A model generated the notes under the pieces. It was not told the DNA's origin. It saw only the letters and a program-made list of their open reading frames with translations, and made no database searches. Below are positions 27,224-35,719 of a stretch of 64,000 nt of DNA, one piece after another. Source of the stretch: Ottowia flava (lineage in GTDB: Bacteria; Pseudomonadota; Gammaproteobacteria; Burkholderiales; Burkholderiaceae_C); contig NZ_JBHUEJ010000003.1 in NCBI RefSeq assembly GCF_042680565.1, forward strand, positions 118,738 to 182,737, written 5' to 3'. Within the stretch, counting starts at the first letter, position 1, and each line of letters begins with the position of its first letter. The translations under genes were made by a program, and so were the position numbers.

Positions 27224-27448
27224 TCAGGCCGCCGCTTCCTGTCTGAGCAAGCTGTACAGCTCGTCCTTGATGCGCAGTTTTTCCTTCTTCAGCGCTTCGA
27301 TCTCGGTGTGCACGCCGCCCGCGTCGTGCAGCTCCATGCCCGAAATCTTGTGGTCCAAGTCGTTGTGCTTCTCGAACAGGTGCAAAAAGCGCTGGTTCGT
27401 ACCTTCCGCCTTCAAGCGCGTGATGAGCTCGCGGTATTCAGGAAACAT
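27224..27448 (-). CDS. YdcH family (DUF465) small protein
   Basis: A 74-residue helical protein with the pattern FPEYRELITRLK...HLFEKHNDLDHKI..ME...., typical of the YdcH/DUF465 family, with a Lys/Glu-rich amphipathic end (IEALKKEKLRIKDELYSLL). The start is fixed by AAGGAG about eight bases upstream of ATG 27448; an upstream ATG five codons earlier overlaps this site. Function is not established; the family is broadly conserved and may be a small regulator. Confidence 0.88.
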   Translation of the reverse strand: MFPEYRELITRLKAEGTNQRFLHLFEKHNDLDHKISGMELHDAGGVHTEIEALKKEKLRIKDELYSLLRQEAAA

Positions 27449-27521
27449 CGTTTCTCCTTTCAAGTGGTCGGTTAGGACTGCTAGGTTAACCGCAGAAACG
27501 ACCTGGCGCGAACGCCGGTGG

Positions 27522-29888
27522 TCAGAAGTTGCTCTTGTAGGGTGAGTCGGAAGCGGTGGCGATCATGTCCTGGATGTCGGTCACCGGGGCAATCTGCTTG
27601 GGCACACTGCCCTGCGCCACACAGTCCGCAAAATACCGAACCTTGCCGTCGTCGTCCTTGACCTCAACCAGGCCATGGATATCGGTCTCGAAACCAGGGC
27701 ACTCCACGGCAAAGTCGCGCGCGAACTTCAGGTAGTCGACGATCTTCTTGTTGAACACCTCGCCCGGGATCAGCAGCGGGATACCCGGTGGGTACGGCGT
27801 GATCAGCGCGGTGGTGATGCGCCCTTCGAGCTTGTCGATCTCGACCCGCTCGACCTGACGGCGCGCGATGCAGGCGTAGGCGTCCGCAGGAATCATGGCC
27901 GGCGTCAGTTCGGACAGGTACATGTCGGTGGTCAGGCGCGCAATGTCGTAGCGCGCGTACAGCTGGTGCACATGCTGGCACAGATCGCGCAGGCCCATGC
28001 GCTCGTAGCGGCGGTGCTGAGCGCAGAACTCCGGCATGATCCGCCACATCGGCTGATTGCGGTCGTAGTCGTCCTTGAACTGCTGCAGCGCCGTCAGCAG
28101 CGTGTTCCAGCGGCCCTTCGTGATGCCGATGGTGAACATGATGAAGAAGCTGTAGAGGCCCGTCTTTTCGACCACCACGCCGTGCTCCGCCAGGAACTTG
28201 GTGACGATGCTGGCGGGAATGCCGGTCTTGTCGAACTTGCCGTCGAGGTTGAGGCCGGGCGTGACGATGGTGGCCTTGATCGGGTCGAGCATGTTGAAGC
28301 CCGTGGCCAGCTTGCCAAAGCCGTGCCAGCTTTTGGACTTGGCGCTACCGTTCTTGATGATCCAGTCGTCCGAGCGGCCAATGCCCTGCTTGGCCAGCTT
28401 GTCCGGGCCCCAGACCTGGAACCACCAGTCGCCCTTGCCGAAGTCGTCTTCCACCTTGCGCATGGCGCGGCGGAAATCCAGCGCTTCGCTGATGCTTTCT
28501 TCAACCATGGCGGTGCCGCCGGGCGGCTCCATCATGGCGGCGGCCACGTCGCAGCTGGCGATGATGCTGTACTGCGGGCTGGTCGAGGTGTGCATCAGAT
28601 ACGCCTCGTTGAACAGGTAGCGGTCCAGCTTGACGTTCTGCGAGTCCTGCACCAGCACGTGGCTGGCCTGGCTGATACCGGCCAGCAGCTTGTGGATGGA
28701 CTGCGTGGAATACACCACCGACTGCATCGGCCGCGCGCGCTTCTTGCCCATGGCGTGGTAGCTGCCGTAGAACGGGTGGAAGGCGGCGTGCGGCAGCCAG
28801 GCTTCGTCAAAGTGCAGGTTGTCGACATAGCCGTCCAGCATGCCCTTGATGGCCTCGGTGTCGTACAGCACGCCGTCGTAAGTGGACTGCGTGAGCGTCA
28901 GGATGCGCGGCTTGACCTTGTCGGCGTCGACGTGTTTGAGCAGCGGGTTGGCGCGAATCTTGGCCTGGATGGTCGCGGGCTCGAACTCACTCTTCGGGAT
29001 CGGCCCGATGATGCCGAAATGGTTGCGCGTAGGCTTCAGGAAGACGGGAATCGCACCCGTCATGATGATGGCGTGCAGGTTGCTTTTGTGGCAATTGCGG
29101 TCGACCACCACCACGTCGCCCGGGGCCACCGTGTGGTGCCAGACGATCTTGTTGCTGGTGCTGGTGCCGTTGGTGACAAAAAAGCAGTGGTCGGCGTTGA
29201 AGATGCGCGCAGCGTTGCGCTCAGACTCGCCAATGGCGCCGTTGTGGTCGAGCAGCTGGCCCAGCTCTTCAACGGCATTGCACACGTCGGCGCGCAGCAT
29301 GTTCTCGCCATAGAACTGGTGGTACATCTGGCCGATGGGCGATTTGAGGAAGGCCACGCCGCCCGAATGCCCCGGACAGTGCCAACTGTAGGAGCCGTCT
29401 TCGGCGTAATCGAGCAGCGCCTTGAAGAACGGCGGTTGAATGCCTTCCAGGTAGCTCTTGGCCTCGCGCACGATGTGCTTGGCCACGAACTCGGGCGTGT
29501 CCTCGAACATGTGGATAAAGCCGTGCAGCTCGCGCAGCACGTCGTTGGGCAGGTGCTGGCTGGTCTTGGTTTCGCCGTGCAGGTAGATCGGCACATCTTC
29601 GTTCTTGCGCCGCACTTCCTGGATGAAGGCGCGCAGCGCCTGCACCGCGGTGTCGGACTCGGGCGATTCGGGGTCGCTGCCCAGCTCCTCGTCGTCGATC
29701 GACAAAATGAAGGCGCTGGCACGGCTTTGCTGCTGTGCAAACTGGGACAGATCGCCGTAGCTGGTGGCGCCCACCACCTCGAAGCCCTCTTCCTCGATGG
29801 CCTTGGCCAGCGCACGGATGCCCAGGCCAGACGTGTTCTCGGCGCGGTAGTCTTCGTCGATGATGACAATGGGGAAACGGAATTTCAT
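27522..29888 (-). CDS. Arginine/lysine/ornithine decarboxylase (PLP, large wing-domain type)
   Basis: A 788-residue biodegradative-type amino acid decarboxylase. An N-terminal wing region (IVIIDEDYRAEN onward) is followed by the PLP fold with CPGHSGG (~171) and TNGTSTSNK, and the PLP-lysine at about residue 400 in STQSIHK. It converts Arg, Lys or Orn to the polyamine plus CO2 in the cytoplasm. Sequence alone does not separate the three substrates. ATG 29888 is chosen since the longer reading frame upstream lacks family similarity; GGAG lies 10 bases before it. Confidence 0.88.
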   Translation of the reverse strand: MKFRFPIVIIDEDYRAENTSGLGIRALAKAIEEEGFEVVGATSYGDLSQFAQQQSRASAFILSIDDEELGSDPESPESDTAVQALRAFIQEVRRKNEDVPIYLHGETKTSQHLPNDVLRELHGFIHMFEDTPEFVAKHIVREAKSYLEGIQPPFFKALLDYAEDGSYSWHCPGHSGGVAFLKSPIGQMYHQFYGENMLRADVCNAVEELGQLLDHNGAIGESERNAARIFNADHCFFVTNGTSTSNKIVWHHTVAPGDVVVVDRNCHKSNLHAIIMTGAIPVFLKPTRNHFGIIGPIPKSEFEPATIQAKIRANPLLKHVDADKVKPRILTLTQSTYDGVLYDTEAIKGMLDGYVDNLHFDEAWLPHAAFHPFYGSYHAMGKKRARPMQSVVYSTQSIHKLLAGISQASHVLVQDSQNVKLDRYLFNEAYLMHTSTSPQYSIIASCDVAAAMMEPPGGTAMVEESISEALDFRRAMRKVEDDFGKGDWWFQVWGPDKLAKQGIGRSDDWIIKNGSAKSKSWHGFGKLATGFNMLDPIKATIVTPGLNLDGKFDKTGIPASIVTKFLAEHGVVVEKTGLYSFFIMFTIGITKGRWNTLLTALQQFKDDYDRNQPMWRIMPEFCAQHRRYERMGLRDLCQHVHQLYARYDIARLTTDMYLSELTPAMIPADAYACIARRQVERVEIDKLEGRITTALITPYPPGIPLLIPGEVFNKKIVDYLKFARDFAVECPGFETDIHGLVEVKDDDGKVRYFADCVAQGSVPKQIAPVTDIQDMIATASDSPYKSNF

Positions 29889-30021
29889 GCGTCCAAACTC
29901 CAGCCGCCGGGCGGCGATGTAGCGCGCAAGTGTACGGAATCCGCATGTCCAGACACCGGGCAGTCGCAACAATGCACCACAATGTGCCTTGGACCAACAC
30001 AACACCCGACCAACCGACGCT

Positions 30022-30453
30022 ATGGACCTTGCCCAATCGACTTGGTGGTGGATTTTCACCGGCGCGCTGATCGCGCTGGAACTGATGGTGGGCACCTTCT
30101 ACCTGCTCATGCTCGCCATCGGCACCGTTGCAGGCGCGCTGGCGGCGCATCTGGGCGCTTCCTTCACCACGCAACTGGTCACCGCCGCATTGGTGGGCGG
30201 CGCGGCCGTCGTGACCTGTTACATCGTCCGCCGGCCACGCCTCGGTGACCCATCGCCGCGCGCCCAGCGCAGCGTCAATCTGGACGTGGGCGAAACCGTG
30301 CAGGTTGACCACTGGAATGCCGACGGCACCGCCACCATTCGCTACCGCGGCGCCCCCTGGACGGTGATGCACCGCCCGGGCGTCATGCCCCGCCCGGGCG
30401 CCCACCGTGTCGCCGAACTGGTGGGCAGCCGCCTGCTGGTCGACCCCATTTGA
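30022..30453 (+). CDS. NfeD-like membrane protein
   Basis: A 143-residue protein with two to three TM segments in the N-terminal half (IFTGALIALELMVGTFYLLM and following) and a C-terminal OB-like domain (VGETVQVDHWNADGTATIRYRG). It is the partner of the stomatin-like protein encoded next, as in the ybbK/ybbL or qmcA-nfeD pair. The ATG at 30022 places the TM segment at the start. It probably forms a complex with the SPFH protein in the membrane. Confidence 0.84.
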   Translation: MDLAQSTWWWIFTGALIALELMVGTFYLLMLAIGTVAGALAAHLGASFTTQLVTAALVGGAAVVTCYIVRRPRLGDPSPRAQRSVNLDVGETVQVDHWNADGTATIRYRGAPWTVMHRPGVMPRPGAHRVAELVGSRLLVDPI

Positions 30454-30539
30454 TCCACTGCCCATGACGCGCAGCCAGCGCCTGAAGGCCTCGGGCGCCC
30501 GGCTTCGCTATCCCGTTTCAGCAAGAAAGGAAGGACCCC

Positions 30540-31481
30540 TTGGAAATCGCCCTCATCATCGCCGTCATCGCGGCCATCTTCATCGTCCGATCGGTCAAGG
30601 TCGTGCCGCAGCAGAACGCCTGGGTGGTCGAACGCCTGGGCAAGTACCACGCCACGCTCTCGCCTGGCCTGAACTTCCTGGTGCCCTTCATCGACCGTGT
30701 GGCCTACAAGCACAGTCTGAAGGAAATCCCGCTGGACGTGCCCAGCCAGGTCTGTATCACACGCGACAACACGCAGCTGCAGGTGGACGGCATCATCTAT
30801 TTCCAAGTCACCGACCCCATGCGCGCCAGCTACGGCTCCAGCAGCTACATCACCGCCATCACGCAGCTCGCCCAGACCACGCTGCGCAGCGTGATCGGCA
30901 AGCTGGAGCTGGACAAGACCTTTGAAGAACGCGACATGATCAACGCCAAGGTGGTCGAAGCCATCGACGAAGCCGCGCTGAACTGGGGCGTGAAAGTGCT
31001 GCGCTACGAGATCAAGGACCTGACGCCGCCCAACGAGATCCTGCGCTCCATGCAGGCCCAGATCACCGCCGAGCGTGAAAAGCGCGCCGTGATCGCCACG
31101 TCCGAAGGCAAGCGCCAGGAACAGATCAACCTGGCCGAGGGCATGAAGCAGGCCGCCATCGCCAAGTCCGAAGGTGAAAAGCAGGCCGCCATCAACACTG
31201 CGCAAGGCGAAGCCGCCGCCATCACCGAAGTGGCCAACGCCACCGCCATGGCCATCGCCCGCATTGGCGAATCGATCCAGCAACCCGGCGGCGAACAGGC
31301 CGTGCAACTGAAGGTGGCCGAAAAAGCCGTCGAAGCCTACGGCAAGCTGGCGGAAGAAGCGCAGACCACGCTGGTCGTGCCCAGCACCATGACCGAGGTG
31401 TCGGCCCTGATCAGCTCGGCCATGAAGATGGTGCAAGCCACGCGCGCCCCGGGCGCCGCCGACGTCACGCGCCGCCTGTAA
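30540..31481 (+). CDS. SPFH/stomatin-like protein (QmcA family)
   Basis: A 313-residue protein with an N-terminal TM anchor (IALIIAVIAAIFIV), an SPFH domain (VVPQQNAWVVERLGKYH, FFQVTDP and so on) and a long coiled-coil region rich in Ala, Glu and Lys (about 180-280). It forms membrane microdomain complexes, with a proposed role in protease or lipid organisation. The start is a TTG at 30540, set by AAGGAAGG nine bases upstream. It follows the NfeD gene after 86 bases. Confidence 0.9.
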   Translation: MEIALIIAVIAAIFIVRSVKVVPQQNAWVVERLGKYHATLSPGLNFLVPFIDRVAYKHSLKEIPLDVPSQVCITRDNTQLQVDGIIYFQVTDPMRASYGSSSYITAITQLAQTTLRSVIGKLELDKTFEERDMINAKVVEAIDEAALNWGVKVLRYEIKDLTPPNEILRSMQAQITAEREKRAVIATSEGKRQEQINLAEGMKQAAIAKSEGEKQAAINTAQGEAAAITEVANATAMAIARIGESIQQPGGEQAVQLKVAEKAVEAYGKLAEEAQTTLVVPSTMTEVSALISSAMKMVQATRAPGAADVTRRL

Positions 31482-31506
31482 GCTGCGGCAGCGCGGCCCG
31501 CTACGC

Positions 31507-31560
31507 TTTTGCTAGCTGGCCACGCAATTGGCTGTAGGGCCAGCGGCGTATTTCGTTCAG
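31507..31560 (+). repeat. Dispersed intergenic repeat, copy 6
   Basis: Plus strand: TTTTGCTAGCTGGCCACGCA, ATTGGCTGTAGGGCCAGCGG and CGTATTTCGTTCAGAAAC. It is a more diverged copy between the stomatin gene and tRNA-Ser. Confidence 0.55.
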
Positions 31561-31681
31561 AAACGGGGCATTGACACGCCGTGTTCTGAAGCCTGTGAAA
31601 CCGCTGCCAGCGCCCTGCCCGCAACCAGTTTCGCGTGACGGCCGAAAACGCCCGCGGCAAGCGGCTACAATACCGCGCTTC

Positions 31682-31772
<91 letters not shown>

Positions 31773-32105
31773 GTTGGCTTTTAAAATCAAAGACTTAGGC
31801 AAACATGCCGAATTTGTCCCACATAAAAGCCCACATAAAGCAAAAAGCTGCACCCTCATCGGTTGCAGCTTTTTTGTTTCTGAGCGCCAGCTTCATCTGA
31901 AAAAGTAGCCACCTCAAGCCCGCTTGGTTAATTCACTGCACCAAGCACCTACGATGCGATTGCAAGATGCAAGCAGCCAAGGTGACACGCAGCGGCTGCT
32001 GCCCTTCGGTCGCAGCAGTTGGCCGCATCTTGTTGGCCTCCATCCGGTGTTGGCGCCGATCTAAATTTGACCCACCGGGGGTGCGGATAAAAACTTGGAC
32101 TGGTT
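31773..32105 (+). other. Gap after tRNA-Ser: no gene seen
   Basis: No credible coding sequence here. The stretch contains the terminator below, and a possible insertion-element end around 32060-32078 (AATTTGACCCACC), next to the IS3 tail at 32106. No direct repeat of the tRNA 3' end was found by eye. Confidence 0.6.
31842..31876 (+). terminator. Intrinsic terminator downstream of tRNA-Ser
   Basis: AAGCTGCA (31845-31852) pairs with TGCAGCTT (31864-31871) and is followed by a run of T. It can work in both directions since the flanks are A- and T-rich. Confidence 0.8.
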
Positions 32106-32333
32106 TTATGCCGCAAGTCCAAGGCTCACCCGGTATTCAATCGGGCTGAGAGAGCCAAGGGAGATCTTGATCCGCTTCTCGTTGTACCAGCGGATGTAGT
32201 CGTCGAGCACCTCAATGAACTGCTCAACGGTGACGCTCTTCCAGTCCCGAGGATAGAACAGTTCATTCTTCAACCGACCGAAGAAGCCCTCGCACGCTGC
32301 GTTGTCAGGCGAGCAGGCCTTGCGGGACATGGA
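32106..32333 (-). pseudogene. IS3-family transposase C-terminal fragment
   Basis: The last ~75 residues of an IS3 OrfB transposase, fused in frame to another gene. It begins SMSRKACSPDNAACEGFFG and ends with SPIEYRVSLGLA; the conserved glutamate region and the HWYNEKRIK-type end are visible. The upstream two-thirds, with the first two catalytic acids, is absent. The remnant marks a past insertion next to tRNA-Ser. Confidence 0.85.
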
Positions 32334-32660
32334 GCGGGTGTCCACCACCTCTACCAGGGTCCAGACGCCAGCCTTGAATGCCTGGGCCACGGCTGCGCTG
32401 ACGCCCTGCAGCAGTTGGGACAGCGGCAAACCCTTCCTGGCATGCGTGACCAGGTCATGGGACGCAGCACTCTCCGGAGCCAGGAGGTCTCTGGACGTGC
32501 TGGGCGCAGGCGCATCTGTGGCGGGCAGCCATTGGGCAAAAGGCGCCAGCTCATAGCCTGCCGGGACATACCACTGCCGGCGGGTGGGATCCCACCGGGC
32601 GCCGAGCGCTTTGACTTTGTCCTTGTCCGCGAAGGAGGAAACGAGGTAGGTGTCGGTCAT
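32334..32660 (-). pseudogene. DUF5710 plus ExoVII-like N-terminal fragment
   Basis: About 109 residues. The first part (YLVSSFADKDKVKALGARWD, then RRQWYVPAGYELAPF) is a DUF5710 domain; the end (LSQLLQGVSAAVAQAF followed by VWTLVEV) resembles the start of an exonuclease VII-like module. After VDTR the frame runs into an IS3 transposase tail, so the gene was cut by an insertion and a chimeric ORF of 184 codons results. Its start (ATG 32660) looks intact. Function of the intact protein is unknown. Confidence 0.7.
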
Positions 32661-32854
32661 GTGGAGGTTGCACTCTACTGCCGTATTCGCGGTAGGTGCG
32701 GCTAGATGCGCTCAACTGTACTGGCAGTGCCGCCTAGGGCAGTCCTCTGGAATGGCGCATCGGATGGCTAATTTGCAGCGGGAGCTGACTTTCGAACCTC
32801 CATGGCGAACGACCCGTCTCGGCGGCACACCCGTCATTTAGGGTCGGCCTATCG

Positions 32855-33115
32855 CTACGTCGTAGTCCCAGCGTTGCTACGCAATTGCTTCGGCAACATC
32901 TTGTTCAGCTCCTCGTCGGTGAAGAAAAGCTCTTCCGCATTCTTGAGCGCCTCTTGCGCATCGCTGTAGGCCTTGCTGTTGGTTCTCGGCGCGGCCTTGT
33001 AGATGTCTTCCAACTCCGCGTTCAGGCGGTCGCGTTGCTGGCGAACTTCCTCGACCGGTCGCCCGTCTTGCAGGTCGACCAGCAGGCTGAGGAGAGCCTC
33101 GCGTGCGCCCCACAG
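32855..33115 (-). pseudogene. SLATT-domain (2TM effector-associated) C-terminal fragment
   Basis: About 87 residues resembling the cytoplasmic end of a SLATT domain protein: LWGAREALLSLLVDLQDG, then LNAELEDIYKAAPRTNSKAY and FFTDEELNKMLPKQLR. SLATT proteins are predicted membrane effectors linked to CBASS/SMODS defence systems. No TM helices are encoded here and no start is credible, so the gene has lost its 5' part. The identity rests on pattern recall and has moderate certainty. Confidence 0.55.
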
Positions 33116-33270
33116 CTTACCCCCGACCAAGTCGAGGGCATTCGTGATGCCATCGAAGACTTCAGCGCCTCCATCCGCATCCAGAAGATGCAGCAGCTCG
33201 GTCAGTTCGTCGACCGTGATGACCCGCTGCCGTATCTCTGCTATGCAGGCGACGGCGAGGAGCTGCGGCT
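33116..33270 (+). other. Fragment of unknown origin between SLATT and LigD remnants
   Basis: On the plus strand an open frame reads LTPDQVEGIRDAIEDF and continues to LPYLCYAGDGEELRLEF with high GC at third codon positions, but it has no start and runs into the reverse strand of ligD. It may be a gene scrap joined here by rearrangement. I do not recognise it. Confidence 0.3.
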
Positions 33271-35505
33271 GGAGTTCCAGGTGTGGAACTCAACCACGTT
33301 CATCTGCGCTGCCGAAATCAGCGCGTCGGCGGAGTTCACAGCCAAAAGCGCCTCGTGCCCGGGCCACAGGGCGGGGTCCAGTTCCTTGAGCCCCGGCATC
33401 TTGCTTTCCGGGTGCTTCTGAAAAAACAACTGCCCCATGATCCCGGTCGGCGCCCTGACCAGCGACGTCGGGCGATCCCTGAGATGGGGCAGCATCCACT
33501 CGGCAACGCTCTCGTAGTAGCGCACAAGATCAATCTTGCGCAATCCCGTGCTGGGGTCAATCACCCGGTCGGGATGGGTGATCTTGACCCTGGAGATCGA
33601 GGGCGCTGCCTTGGACTTTGTCGCAACGGGCGCAAGCACTGAGGCGGCTACGTCGAACACGAACATCACGATGTCCCGCGTGCGCGCGTTGTCGATCGCG
33701 TTCTGAAGGCGGTTGAAATCCGGGATACCGGCGTCGTTCAGCACCACGATTTCCCCATCCAGCCACGCGCGCGTCAGGCCAAGCTCGGCGATGCCATCGG
33801 CCACCTGTTGCAGCTTCTCGGTCCAGTCATTGCCGTTGCGCGTATAGAGACGAACCTCGTCTCCCTCCACGCGCGCCAGAATGCGATAGCCGTCGAACTT
33901 GGTCTCGATGATCCAGTCGCCCTCCGGGACCGACGACACCAGTGTGGCGAGTTGCGGCTCCAGCTTGGCAGGAAGGCGGGATTTTCTGGCGTTCGCCAGC
34001 GTTGGAGGTGTGGTTCGGAGTGCGGAGGCCGTCGTGCCAACGACCTGCTCACGTTCCTCCGCCAGGCCCAGCGGCGTCTCGACTACGCTGTCGGGCAGCG
34101 CGGTGATGACGTCGTACTCCGTGCTAGGCCGTGCCCAGGCGTCGCCGCGTTTCTTGAACAGCATCCACTGGTCCTGCTTCTTCTCGCCAGGCTTCGAGAT
34201 GCGCACGAGTTCCCAAAGACCCGCATGCTTTTGGCCGTGGAGGTGGAACATGATCTTGCCCTTGCCCAGCCCGTCGCGAGGATCGCCCACGGGCTCCCAC
34301 GTTCCGCGGTCCCAGATGATGACCTTGCCGGCGCCGTACTCGCCTTTGGGAATGCTCCCCTCGAAGCTGTTGTAGTCGATGGGGTGGTCCTCGACGTGGA
34401 TGGCCATGGACTTGACCTTGGGGTCGAACGATGGTCCCTTGGGCACCGCCCAGCTCACCATCACGCCGTCCATCTCCAGCCGGAAGTCGTAGTGAAGACG
34501 GGACGCCCAGTGTTTCTGGATCACAAACTGCAATGGCTGCGCCGCGCCCTTTGAGCGACGAGGGAGCTTCGCCGCAGCGCCCGCAGGTTCGGCAGTCTTC
34601 GTGAAATCGCGCTTGGCCTTGTACTGTGCGAGCGGTTCAGGGGTGGATGGGGGTTCGGCTTTCGTCGTCCGCTCCGCTTTCTTCGAGCCAAGCGATTTCT
34701 TGGTATCGATGGTGGGCTTGCGCGCCGCTCGTGACTTCTCGAGAGCAATCTCCGCCCACACTGGGGCATGGTCGCTCGGACTCTCCTTGCCCCGTTCCTC
34801 GCGGTCCACTCCCGCGTCCTGCAGCTTCAGCGAGTGTCCAACCAGAATGTGGTCGATGCGCAGCCCGGCGTCGCGCTCCCATCGCTTGCGCCGGTAGTCC
34901 CAGAACGTGAAGGGCACCTTCTTGTGATACACCTTGCCAATGGCATCCGTCCACCCTTGTGCCAGGATGCTGGCAAAGGCGGCACGCGCCTCGGGCTGCA
35001 ACAGCGCGTCATCGCGCCAAGTGTCGGGTTTGTAGATATCCGCATCCGTGGGCACAACATTCCAGTCGCCCAACAGCACCACAGGGTGACCGGAATGCCA
35101 GAGCTCCTCGGTCCGCCGCCGTAGGCGCTCGAACCAACGAAGCTTGTAGTCGAACTTGGGACCAGGCTGGGGATTGCCGTTGGGCAGGTACAGACAGGCA
35201 AACAAGATGCCATGGATGGCCGCCTCCAGGTAGCGCGCTTCCTTGTCTGCCGGGTCACCAGGCAACGCCGTGACGATGGGCAGAGGGTCTGCATTGCGGC
35301 TCAGTATGGCAACGCCGTTCCAGGTGCGCTGCCCCACCACCAGGCTGCTGTACCCGGCCTCCTGCAGCGCGGCGGTCGGAAAATCAGCCGTGGGGCATTT
35401 GATTTCCTGCAGGGCGACCACATCGGGCTGCGTGCGATGCAGCCAGTCAACCAATAGCGCTACACGCTTGTTGACGTTGTTGATGTTCCACGTCGCGACG
35501 CGCAC
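33241..35505 (-). CDS. Exonuclease III fused to a damaged LigD (PE, partial ligase, partial polymerase)
   Basis: A 754-residue open frame. Residues 1-257 form an exonuclease III with VALQEIKC, GDWNVVPTDADI, RIDHILV and SPSDHAP. A Lys/Pro-rich linker leads to a LigD phosphoesterase domain (~288-455; RLHYDFRLE, HVEDHPIDY, PKGEYGAG). An adenylation domain starts at ~510 with KFDG (Lys536) and WLDGEIVV, but stops near 618 and jumps to the polymerase domain start (~638, HPDRVIDPSTGLRK), which is cut at ~745. Ligase motifs IV, V and the OB fold are gone, so ligation activity is unlikely; ExoIII and PE look whole. GTG start, four bases from the DUF3606 gene. Confidence 0.8.
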   Translation of the reverse strand: MRVATWNINNVNKRVALLVDWLHRTQPDVVALQEIKCPTADFPTAALQEAGYSSLVVGQRTWNGVAILSRNADPLPIVTALPGDPADKEARYLEAAIHGILFACLYLPNGNPQPGPKFDYKLRWFERLRRRTEELWHSGHPVVLLGDWNVVPTDADIYKPDTWRDDALLQPEARAAFASILAQGWTDAIGKVYHKKVPFTFWDYRRKRWERDAGLRIDHILVGHSLKLQDAGVDREERGKESPSDHAPVWAEIALEKSRAARKPTIDTKKSLGSKKAERTTKAEPPSTPEPLAQYKAKRDFTKTAEPAGAAAKLPRRSKGAAQPLQFVIQKHWASRLHYDFRLEMDGVMVSWAVPKGPSFDPKVKSMAIHVEDHPIDYNSFEGSIPKGEYGAGKVIIWDRGTWEPVGDPRDGLGKGKIMFHLHGQKHAGLWELVRISKPGEKKQDQWMLFKKRGDAWARPSTEYDVITALPDSVVETPLGLAEEREQVVGTTASALRTTPPTLANARKSRLPAKLEPQLATLVSSVPEGDWIIETKFDGYRILARVEGDEVRLYTRNGNDWTEKLQQVADGIAELGLTRAWLDGEIVVLNDAGIPDFNRLQNAIDNARTRDIVMFVFDVAASVLAPVATKSKAAPSISRVKITHPDRVIDPSTGLRKIDLVRYYESVAEWMLPHLRDRPTSLVRAPTGIMGQLFFQKHPESKMPGLKELDPALWPGHEALLAVNSADALISAAQMNVVEFHTWNSSRSSSPSPA

Positions 35506-35509
35506 AGGC

Positions 35510-35692
35510 TCACCGGGTGCCCTTCAGGTGTTCCTCGACAGCGGCAGCATCGTTGCCCACGGCACGGACCGCGGCTTCGAGTTGCTCCGGGGTCACGTTG
35601 AACTTCTTTGCCCAGTCGCGAACCTCGTACTCTTGGGAGAGGCTGATGCGTTTGCGGTCCTGGCCGCCGGATTGGGATTTGTCGTCGGGCAT
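35510..35692 (-). CDS. DUF3606 small protein
   Basis: A 60-residue protein with the DUF3606 pattern: SLSQEYEVRDWAKKFNVTPE, then QLEAAVRAVGNDAAAVEEHL. It is helical and probably folds as a small helix-turn-helix-like unit. It lies between the ku gene (27 bases away) and the ExoIII-LigD gene (four bases) and is most likely co-transcribed, which suggests an auxiliary role in end joining. Its biochemical role is not known. Confidence 0.83.
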   Translation of the reverse strand: MPDDKSQSGGQDRKRISLSQEYEVRDWAKKFNVTPEQLEAAVRAVGNDAAAVEEHLKGTR

Positions 35693-35719
35693 GTCGGCTC
35701 CTAAGGTCGAAACTGAAGA

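Noticed and set aside
27675..30248. An 857-codon plus-strand frame opposite the decarboxylase
   Set aside because: Antisense of a strong PLP decarboxylase gene; long open frames of this sort are common in high-GC DNA.
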